Assembly: GCA_014763545.1 (NCBI GenBank)
Contig: JACXVD010000023.1
Coordinates: 1-39,815 of the forward strand
Source of the DNA: Sphingomonadales bacterium
GTDB taxonomy: Bacteria; Pseudomonadota; Alphaproteobacteria; Sphingomonadales; Sphingomonadaceae
DNA: 39,815 nucleotides
Reading direction: 5' to 3'
In this document: positions 34,163-39,815 of the stretch, in pieces
Layout of the letters: the number at the start of each line of letters is the position of its first letter
How positions within the stretch are numbered: position 1 is the stretch's first letter
Notes under the pieces: model-generated
Told to the model about the DNA's origin: nothing
Database searches by the model: none
The model's input: the letters and a program-made list of their open reading frames with translations, nothing else
Position numbers and translations under genes: made by a program

Positions 34163-35338
34163 CTAGTCTTCCTGCCCGAGTGCCAGCACATTGTTGCTGA
34201 ACAGCGGCTCCCCGAAAATGAAGCCGACCAGGTTGGGGCGCCCGACATGGTCGAAGAACGCGGTGATCATCAGCAGGATCGGCACCGACAGCAGCGCGCC
34301 GGGTACGCCCCAGATCCACGAGAAATAGCTCAGGGCCAGCAGGATCAGCACCGGATTGACGGTGAAGCGCGCGCCGAGGATCGACGGGGTCACGAAATTC
34401 GATTCGACCGCGTGCAGCCCGAGGTAGGCGAGCGCGGGGACGATGCCCAAGGCCATCGTCTCGGCGGTGCCGATGCCGAACAGCGCAAGCAGCGCAGCCA
34501 TCCCGACCGGCCCGACATAGGGCAGGAAATTGAGCAGCGCGGCCAGCCCGCCCCACATCACCGGCGCATCCACCCCCAGCGCCCACGCACCCACCGCCAC
34601 GATCACCCCGACGCCCAGATTGATCAGCGAAACGGTCAGGATATAGGCGGCGACCCGGTCCTGCACTTCGCGCAGCACCTTGGCGGCTTTCATGTTGGAG
34701 TCGAAGGAATTGCTGTGCCGGATCAGGCGCTGGCGCAGGTGAACGCGCGATTCGATCATGAAGAAGCTCATCAGGATGGTGAGCAAAACCTCGATCAGTA
34801 CGCTGGGGGTGGCAAAGGCGAGCTGTTCGATGACCGACGGGGTGGCCAGCACGACTTCGCGCGTTCCGGGCTGTTCGGTCAGCCCGCCGAATTCGCGCTC
34901 GATCCGCGCGATCCAGCTGAATTCGTCGCGCAAATCCGAAAACCGCGCCACGACCTGCCGCACCATCGCGGGTACATCGTCGAACAGCGCGACGGCCGGT
35001 TGCAGGATCAGCGCCAGTGCCAGCATCACGATCATCAGGAAGATGAGCATTGCGAACAGCGACGAGAGCACATTGGGCAGCCCGAGCCGGGCGAAGCGGT
35101 CGGCCAGCGGGGACAGGATCACGGTCAGCACAACCGCGGTGGTCAGCGGGAGGAAGACGACCGATCCGATCGAGAGCACGAAGGGCAGCGCGAAGAACAC
35201 CCCGACACCCAGAAGCACCACCAGCGCCGACATGAGCCGCAGCTCTTCCTGCGCAAAGGCCAGCGTGCGGCTGGCGCGCGGCGCCCGCGGCGGCGCCTTG
35301 GTCGTGGCGGCGGCTTCGGGCTTGGGCGCATCACTCAT
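34163..35338 (-). CDS. AI-2E family transporter
   Basis: 391 residues. A disordered Ala/Pro start is followed by paired helices (LMSALVVLLGVGVFFALPFV; VVFLPLTTAVVLTVILSPLA), a soluble central part (about 115-200) and a C-terminal set of helices with the family block LLNFLPYVGPVGMAALLALF and FSWIWGVPGALLSVPILLMI. The family (COG0628) includes TqsA and Na+/H+ antiporter-like members, so the substrate cannot be stated. Start at 35338 is the only good ATG. Confidence 0.93.
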   Translation of the reverse strand: MSDAPKPEAAATTKAPPRAPRASRTLAFAQEELRLMSALVVLLGVGVFFALPFVLSIGSVVFLPLTTAVVLTVILSPLADRFARLGLPNVLSSLFAMLIFLMIVMLALALILQPAVALFDDVPAMVRQVVARFSDLRDEFSWIARIEREFGGLTEQPGTREVVLATPSVIEQLAFATPSVLIEVLLTILMSFFMIESRVHLRQRLIRHSNSFDSNMKAAKVLREVQDRVAAYILTVSLINLGVGVIVAVGAWALGVDAPVMWGGLAALLNFLPYVGPVGMAALLALFGIGTAETMALGIVPALAYLGLHAVESNFVTPSILGARFTVNPVLILLALSYFSWIWGVPGALLSVPILLMITAFFDHVGRPNLVGFIFGEPLFSNNVLALGQED

Positions 35339-35421
35339 CGCCGGACGTTCTTTCTCTTCTCTGGCGGTAGCTTACGCCCTCGCGGGCCTGTCGATCAAGC
35401 GAGCTTGCAATGTCGTGGAAA

Positions 35422-36033
35422 TCACCGGGTCGGCTGGGTTTCCCCCATGCCCGCAGCGACCTGGTCGAGTTCGATCAGGATTGCCTCATGCGCCTCGCCA
35501 TCCTCGCTCGAACGCGGCGACAGCTTGCCTTCCTCGAGCGCTTCGCTGAGCGCGGCACGGGCGCGACCGACGCGGCTCTTGATCGTTCCGATCGCGCAGC
35601 CGCAGATTTCGGCTGCCTCTTCGTAGCTGAAACCGCCAGCGCCGACGAGCAGCAAGGCCTCGCGCCGTTCCGCAGGCAGGTCGAGCAGGGCGCGATGGAG
35701 ATCGGAGAGATGTACCGGTTCTTCCTGCCCGGCGGGCGTGGTCAGGATCCGTTCGGCGACCGTCTCGTCATATTCGCCGCGGAAGCGATTGCGGCGCATG
35801 TCGGTGAGATAGGCATTGCGCAGGATGACGAAGGTCCATGCACGCATGCTGGTGCCCGGCTCGAACCGTTCCCGCGCATTCCATGCCTTCAGCATGGTTT
35901 CCTGCACCAGGTCGTCGGCCATGTCGGGTCGCCCGCAAAGGCCGCGCGCGAAGGCGCGCAGATGCGGGATGACCGCAGTCAGCTCGCGCTTGAAATCGGC
36001 CAGTTCCGCGGCCGTCCGCTCGGTCGCCGACAT
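35422..36033 (-). CDS. ecfG: EcfG-type sigma factor of the general stress response
   Basis: 203 residues. Region 2 is FARGLCGRPDMADDLVQETM, with LKAWNARERFEPGTSMRAWT and FVILRNAYLTDMRRNRFRGE. Region 4 is LDLPAERREALLLVGAGGFS and YEEAAEICGCAIGTIKSRVG. This is the ECF15/EcfG pattern. It directs RNA polymerase to GGAAC-N16/17-CGTT promoters when released from NepR. The ATG overlaps the nepR stop (TAATG), so sigma factor and anti-sigma factor are made together. The protein ends with a short Glu/Ser-rich tail after region 4. Confidence 0.95.
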   Translation of the reverse strand: MSATERTAAELADFKRELTAVIPHLRAFARGLCGRPDMADDLVQETMLKAWNARERFEPGTSMRAWTFVILRNAYLTDMRRNRFRGEYDETVAERILTTPAGQEEPVHLSDLHRALLDLPAERREALLLVGAGGFSYEEAAEICGCAIGTIKSRVGRARAALSEALEEGKLSPRSSEDGEAHEAILIELDQVAAGMGETQPTR

Positions 36034-36224
36034 TATCCGGCATCGTCCAGCTTGGAGAGCAAATCCTTGAACGCGTCGGGCAGCGGCTCGTCGACGACGG
36101 AATCGTAGAGCTGCTTCAAGCCGGACGCCCATTCGGGGCGCGGCTTGCCGTCGCGCTTTTGCCCGCCACCACCGCCGCCGCCGTGGCGCGGCTGCCCGCC
36201 GTTATTATTGAAATCCTTGTTCAT
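36033..36224 (-). CDS. nepR: NepR anti-sigma factor
   Basis: 63 residues. The conserved two-helix NepR core is LKQLYDSVVDEPLPDAFKDL followed by LSKLD. The N-terminal third is disordered with a seven-glycine run. NepR binds EcfG until phosphorylated PhyR displaces it. It is the first gene of nepR-ecfG and has a consensus EcfG promoter 78-102 bases upstream, giving positive autoregulation. Confidence 0.95.
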   Translation of the reverse strand: MNKDFNNNGGQPRHGGGGGGGQKRDGKPRPEWASGLKQLYDSVVDEPLPDAFKDLLSKLDDAG

Positions 36225-36301
36225 TCTTCCGCCGTCTTTTCAAATCGATTTGTTCGCAAGGCGGCATACAGGTTTGTTGGCCACCGGTGACTTGCTCAGG
36301 G

Positions 36302-36326
36302 AACGAATTTGCGGCTGTTTGGTTCC
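36302..36326 (-). promoter_or_regulatory. Sigma-EcfG promoter of nepR-ecfG
   Basis: On the minus strand, GGAAC (36326-36322), 16 bases, then CGTT (36305-36302): an exact EcfG consensus. The plus strand of the same segment reads GGAAC (36300-36304), 16 bases, GGTT (36321-36324), a near-consensus promoter facing the histidine kinase gene. Confidence 0.88.
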
Positions 36327-36417
36327 CCCGTTTATGCAATGATTTGCAGATGCAATAGCGCACGTATTGGATAGACGAGAACGGTGTCGCCGCGGCACCG
36401 GACGGGAAAGCAGGGAT

Positions 36418-38088
36418 TTGGCGAGTAATCCACGAAAGCGACGCCGCGTCAGGCACTGGCTTGAGAATTGGCCGCGCGGCGTTCCGGTCGGAATTTTTCT
36501 TGCCGTGTCGGCGTTTACCGGCCTGGCAGTCTATGCGATCGAACGCGGCGAGGCGCTGCGCGAGCGGGCGCAGATGGGTGAAACCGCTCGTGCCGTATCC
36601 TCGGCACTGGAACGGCGTGGCGCGTCCAGCTCGGCCTATCTGCGCGCCGGTGCGGCAGTCCTGACCACTTCGCAGGACATACCGAGCGAAGTTTTTTCTC
36701 GCTTCGTCGAACAATTGCACATCGATCGCGGCTATAATGGCGCAGGCGGGATCGGCTGGGCGCCCTATCTGGCGAACGCTGCAGTGCCCGCGTTCGAGCG
36801 CGCGATGCGCGATCGCGGCGAAACCGCCTTCACCGTCAAGCCGGCCCCGGCGGCCACGCGTCCGGCGGCGGTGCCGGTTGCGATCCTTTTGCCGCGCAAC
36901 GAGCGCAATCTGCTCGCCATCGGATACGACATGTATTCCGAGCCGACGCGGCGGGAGGCGATGGACGAGGCAGCGCAGCGCAACCGGCCGACCGCCAGCG
37001 GCAAGATCGTACTGGTGCAGGAAGGGGGCGACGACGCTCCGGGCTTCCTGATCTACATGCCGGTGTTCGACGGCATCGGCGCAGCGCGCCATCTCAAGGG
37101 ATTCGTCTACAGCCCGTTCAACGCGCAGGATTTTCTCGATTCCGCGCTCCAGCTCGAAGCGCGCGGCAAGATGGGTATCCGGCTGTACGATGGCGGGGTG
37201 GCGCCGGCCAATCTCCTGGCCAACGTTGCCCCGGCGATCGCAACGGGCGATACGCTGACCGAGCCGGTGATCGTCGCCAATCGTCCGATGACGCTGGTGG
37301 TCGAATCGGCGCGCGGGGCGATGCTGTCGCTGCTGTCGATGGTCACCCTGTTGTTCGGCCTGCTGGTGGCGGTGCTGCTGCTGGTGGTCGCGCGCCTGCT
37401 GACCCGCCAGGCGCAGGAGGACAAGGCGGCGATCGAGTTGATGGAACAGCAGAATTCGATCCGCGACTCGCTGACCCGCGAGCTGAACCACCGGGTGAAG
37501 AACACGCTCGCCAACGTGCTGTCGATCGTTTCGCTCACGCGCAGGCGGTCCAATTCGCTCGATGAATTTGCCGAGGGACTCTCCGGTCGGATTCGCGCGC
37601 TGTCCGCCACGCACGATTTGCTGACCCGGTCCGAGTGGGGCACCACCCCGATCCGCGACGTGCTGGATGCAGAAATGGCCCCCTATGAGCAGGAGGGCGA
37701 AAATGTGCTGGAATTCATCGGCCCCGATGTCCAGCTCGCGCCCAACGATGCCCTGTCATTCGGGCTCGCCATCCATGAACTCGCGACCAATGCCGCCAAA
37801 TATGGCGCACTCAGCCAGCCCGGTGGCAAGGTTCAGGCGCGCTGGGAACTGGTGAAGGAAGGGCTCGTTCGGGTCGACTGGCGCGAAGAGGGCGGCCCGC
37901 CGGTGCCCGAACAGCGGCGGCGTGGCTTCGGCACCGATCTGATCGAGAAGATCGTGGCGCATGAATTGCGCCAGCCGGTCCGGCTCGACTTCGCGCGCGA
38001 AGGTGTGCGCTGCACGCTCTACGTACCGATCCGCGAACCGCGGCCCTTCGCCATTCGCGCCGGCGTTGCGGCACAGCAGGACGCGTAA
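36418..38088 (+). CDS. CHASE-domain HWE-family sensor histidine kinase (probable PhyR kinase)
   Basis: About 556 residues from TTG 36418; an in-frame TTG at 36367 is an alternative, and no ATG fits. A first membrane helix (VPVGIFLAVSAFTGLAVYAI) is followed by a periplasmic CHASE domain of about 230 residues (RGYNGAGGIGWAPYLANAAV, YDMYSEPTRREAMDEAAQ, GFLIYMPVF) and a second helix (LFGLLVAVLLLVVARLL). The kinase core follows: ELNH358RVKNTLANVLSIV, HELATNAAKYGAL and VDWREEGG, the His-Trp-x-Glu features of HWE kinases. Such kinases commonly phosphorylate PhyR, and the location between nepR-ecfG and phyR supports this. The signal sensed is unknown. Confidence 0.9.
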   Translation: MASNPRKRRRVRHWLENWPRGVPVGIFLAVSAFTGLAVYAIERGEALRERAQMGETARAVSSALERRGASSSAYLRAGAAVLTTSQDIPSEVFSRFVEQLHIDRGYNGAGGIGWAPYLANAAVPAFERAMRDRGETAFTVKPAPAATRPAAVPVAILLPRNERNLLAIGYDMYSEPTRREAMDEAAQRNRPTASGKIVLVQEGGDDAPGFLIYMPVFDGIGAARHLKGFVYSPFNAQDFLDSALQLEARGKMGIRLYDGGVAPANLLANVAPAIATGDTLTEPVIVANRPMTLVVESARGAMLSLLSMVTLLFGLLVAVLLLVVARLLTRQAQEDKAAIELMEQQNSIRDSLTRELNHRVKNTLANVLSIVSLTRRRSNSLDEFAEGLSGRIRALSATHDLLTRSEWGTTPIRDVLDAEMAPYEQEGENVLEFIGPDVQLAPNDALSFGLAIHELATNAAKYGALSQPGGKVQARWELVKEGLVRVDWREEGGPPVPEQRRRGFGTDLIEKIVAHELRQPVRLDFAREGVRCTLYVPIREPRPFAIRAGVAAQQDA

Positions 38089-38120
38089 TCGCCCCTGCTG
38101 TGCGTGCGCGCCGTGCCCGA

Positions 38121-38915
38121 TCAGTCGATCGGGCTGCTCGACCCGAAGAACAGCGCCTGGCTGATCGCGGCGCGAACCGTGGCTTCCTGGAACGGCTTGG
38201 TGACGAGATAGGTCGGCTCCGGCCGGTCGCCGGTCAGCAGGCGTTCGGGATAGGCGGTGATGAAGATCACCGGAACGTTCACCATCGCCAGGATATCGTC
38301 CACCGCGTCCAGGCCCGACGAACCGTCGGCCAGCTGGATATCCGCCAGCACCAGGCCCGGCGTGCGTTCCGCAACAACCTGCTGCGCCTGTGTGCGGGTG
38401 GCGGCGACGCCGCAAATATCGTGGCCGAGCGAGGTCACCAGATCTTCGAGCTGCATCGAGATCAGCGGCTCATCCTCGATGATCAGGACATTGGTGGCGG
38501 ATTCATTCTCGATCTCGCCGATCGCTTCCTTGACCAGGCTTTCCACCTCTTCGCTCGAGGTGCCCATGATCTCGGCCGTTTCGGCGAGCGAAAAATCCTC
38601 CAGCGTGCTCAGCAGCAGCGCCTGGCGGTTGCGCGGGGTGATGGTCGAGAGGCGTTCATGCGCGGCGGCCTCGTGGAGGTTGGCTTCCCCCGGCAGGTCC
38701 GCGACTTCCAGCCATGCGCTTTCCCACAGCCGGGTGAAGGCGCGATAGAGCGGCACGCGACCGCCTTCGAGCGAGGCGCGCAGATCGTCATCGCTCAGCG
38801 CAGCTTCGAGCGTGGCGCGCACATAGGCATCGCCGGCGGTTTGCGAGCCGGTCAGCGCGCGCGCATAGCGGCGCAGGTAAGGCAGGTTCGAGGCGACGTG
38901 TGCACCAAGCGACAT
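38121..38915 (-). CDS. phyR: PhyR response regulator (anti-anti-sigma factor)
   Basis: 264 residues. The N-terminal part (1-130) is a sigma-like domain (YLRRYARALTGSQTAGDAYV; LLSTLEDFSLAETAEIMGTS). The C-terminal receiver has acidic pocket IIEDEP, phospho-acceptor Asp192 (LVLADIQLADGSSG), and ITAYPERLLTG and VTKPF near the end. When phosphorylated the sigma-like domain traps NepR and frees EcfG. The ATG at 38915 has GGAAGGGAA just upstream. A consensus EcfG promoter precedes it. It converges with the kinase gene (32 bp apart). Confidence 0.96.
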   Translation of the reverse strand: MSLGAHVASNLPYLRRYARALTGSQTAGDAYVRATLEAALSDDDLRASLEGGRVPLYRAFTRLWESAWLEVADLPGEANLHEAAAHERLSTITPRNRQALLLSTLEDFSLAETAEIMGTSSEEVESLVKEAIGEIENESATNVLIIEDEPLISMQLEDLVTSLGHDICGVAATRTQAQQVVAERTPGLVLADIQLADGSSGLDAVDDILAMVNVPVIFITAYPERLLTGDRPEPTYLVTKPFQEATVRAAISQALFFGSSSPID

Positions 38916-38947
38916 AGATTCCCTTCCCGAAGAGGTTGCGCCGCTCG

Positions 38948-38972
38948 AACGAACGAGGCGCGCTTTGGTTCC
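38948..38972 (-). promoter_or_regulatory. Sigma-EcfG promoter of phyR
   Basis: On the minus strand, GGAAC (38972-38968), 16 bases, CGTT (38951-38948): exact consensus, 33-57 bases upstream of the phyR ATG. A second CGTT copy lies 4 bases earlier but at the wrong spacing. Confidence 0.9.
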
Positions 38973-39089
38973 CGGCATGTTGTGGCGGACATATGGTGGC
39001 GCCAAAATCGCCACAAAGGATCGGGTGAAAATTTTTTTGCGGCCCCGCATTTTTTGCGGGAACCGATCGTCTGGCCGTCCATTCTACCC

Positions 39090-39179
39090 TTGTCACCGCC
39101 GAGACCCCCCCTCCCGTCCAAGCGGCCGGTGATACGATCCCGAAAGGCCTCCGCTCATTGGCGAGCGGAGGCCTTTTTT
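39090..39179 (+). ncRNA. Candidate small RNA with C-rich loop in the stress locus
   Basis: No protein gene explains the 285-bp gap between phyR and the next gene. On the plus strand, GGAAC (39059-39063), 16 bases and CATT (39080-39083) form an imperfect EcfG promoter. Just after the expected start, a hairpin pairs 39093-39101 with 39123-39132 (one bulged base) and exposes a 21-base loop containing CCCCCCCTCCC. An 11-bp terminator hairpin and six T follow. The layout recalls the sigma-T-dependent sRNA GsrN of Caulobacter, which has a C-rich target loop. Expression is not shown; the -10 deviates by one base. Confidence 0.5.
39146..39179 (+). terminator. Strong Rho-independent terminator
   Basis: Perfect 11-bp arms GGCCTCCGCTC (39146-39156) and GAGCGGAGGCC (39163-39173), 6-base loop, then six T (39174-39179). 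The U-run makes it a plus-strand terminator; on the minus strand only three T follow, so it may weakly end the transcript of the GNAT-like gene at 39201. Confidence 0.9.
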
Positions 39180-39200
39180 CTTGCTGGCCTCCAGCGCTGC

Positions 39201-39815
39201 TCAGAGCGGCTTGGAATAGATCGTGTAGATGCGGTTGACCTTGCTCTCGATCGCATCGGCGATGGCGATCATCCCCTGGTTGTCTTCGAGGATCCAGCCG
39301 ATTTCGGCGCGCTGCGTGCCGAATGTGGTGGTGCATTCGCTGCGGATCTGGCTGATCATCATGAAGGCGAGCTGGCTCGCGAGCCGCGAATTGTGGAATT
39401 CGCGCAGCACACCCATCAGCGGCACGCGCGCATTCGGGCCCATCGGCTTTTTCAGCCAGCGCAGCATGGTGATCCAGCCGAAGGGGAACAGCTTGCCGTT
39501 GATGCGCGCCATCACTTCGTTGACGTCGGGCAGGGTCAGCATGAAGGCCACCGGCTTGCCGTCGAGTTCGGCGATCTTGGCCAGTTCATCGTGGATCAGC
39601 GGCTTGAGCTTCTTCGAGGCGTAGGCGATCTCGCGATCGGTGAAGGGCACGAAGCCCCAATTGTCCGACCATGCATCGTTGAGGATGTGGAGCACGGTGG
39701 CGACATCTTCGTGGTAACGGCTGAAATCGATCGGGCGGATGCGAATGCGCGGGTTGCGTTCGCCCGATTGCACGATGCGCCGCACCAGCGGCGGGAAATC
39801 TTCGCTGACGTCGAG
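39201..39815 (-). CDS. GNAT-like N-acetyltransferase family protein, 5' end cut by window
   Basis: 205 codons are open to the window edge, so the true start lies outside. Features are RIRPIDFSRYHEDVATVLHI, LNDAWSDNWGFVPFTDREIA, ELDGKPVAFMLTLPDVNEVM, a hydrophobic GKLFPFGWITMLRWL, and a C-terminal EIGWILEDNQGMIAIADAIE. This resembles the C-terminal half of roughly 350-400-residue proteins in Alphaproteobacteria annotated as GNAT-like acetyltransferases or hypothetical. Substrate unknown. Confidence 0.75.
   Translation of the reverse strand, partial: LDVSEDFPPLVRRIVQSGERNPRIRIRPIDFSRYHEDVATVLHILNDAWSDNWGFVPFTDREIAYASKKLKPLIHDELAKIAELDGKPVAFMLTLPDVNEVMARINGKLFPFGWITMLRWLKKPMGPNARVPLMGVLREFHNSRLASQLAFMMISQIRSECTTTFGTQRAEIGWILEDNQGMIAIADAIESKVNRIYTIYSKPL

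Noticed and set aside
39033..39060. T-rich/GCGG direct repeat and short hairpin upstream of the candidate sRNA
   Set aside because: The 5-bp stem and repeated T-run have no clear role. It could be another terminator or promoter-flanking sequence, but the evidence is too thin for a feature.
1..39815. CRISPR arrays, insertion sequences, prophage or integrase genes
   Set aside because: No repeat-spacer pattern, transposase motif, or terminal inverted repeats were seen on either strand.

Overview
The window is GC-rich, gene-dense chromosomal DNA from an alphaproteobacterium. The best fit is a sphingomonad (Sphingomonadales, Erythrobacter/Novosphingobium type). Signs are a LigM-type O-demethylase homologue, a PhyR-NepR-EcfG general stress response locus, a MoxR/DUF58/DUF4129/DUF4350 operon, and tight gene coupling through ATGA and TGATG overlaps. 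No insertion sequence, phage gene, CRISPR array or rRNA was seen. Function calls come from reading protein motifs by eye; no database search was run.

Layout. (1) 1-3803, minus strand: a large DUF2339 membrane protein, lacking only its last residues, and a CinA/MoaB-fold protein. (2) 3854-14015: a catabolic island. A Baeyer-Villiger-type monooxygenase and metF-purU-folD lie on the minus strand. Divergent from metF are an alpha/beta hydrolase and a LigM-like tetrahydrofolate-dependent demethylase. Then come an IclR regulator coupled to a MetE-like methyltransferase, and divergent from these a SnoaL-like/SDR/DUF3237 trio. Two copies of a 36-bp element sit in the two divergent promoter regions and are probable operators of the IclR protein. 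The logic suggests that a methyl group is removed onto tetrahydrofolate and the C1 unit is recycled by MetF, FolD and PurU (ending as formate), or passed to a thiol acceptor by the MetE-like protein. (3) 14028-15620: a GNAT acetyltransferase and an exported isoaspartyl peptidase. (4) 15630-23349, minus strand: an eight-gene operon DUF4129-DUF4350-MoxR-DUF58-SpoIIM-RDD-GNAT-class A beta-lactamase.

(5) 23451-24630: a Sel1-like exported protein gene broken by an in-frame stop and a homopolymer frameshift. (6) 24751-34084: housekeeping genes: pheA, a membrane-anchored cytochrome c, rlmE with a Ppx/GppA phosphatase, tRNA-Gln(CUG), a LOG-family protein, thiD, a DUF1272 protein with glmM, a dicarboxylate-symporter-like protein and sodB. 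(7) 34163-35338: an AI-2E family transporter. (8) 35422-39179: the general stress response locus: ecfG-nepR, a divergent CHASE/HWE histidine kinase, and phyR. Consensus sigma-EcfG promoters precede nepR and phyR. Upstream of phyR on the plus strand there is a likely unannotated small RNA of about 90 nt, with a C-rich loop and a strong intrinsic terminator. (9) 39201-39815: the 3' part of a GNAT-like gene.

The most interesting signals are the C1/demethylation island with its duplicated operator, the candidate stress sRNA, and the bidirectional-looking EcfG promoter between nepR and the kinase.
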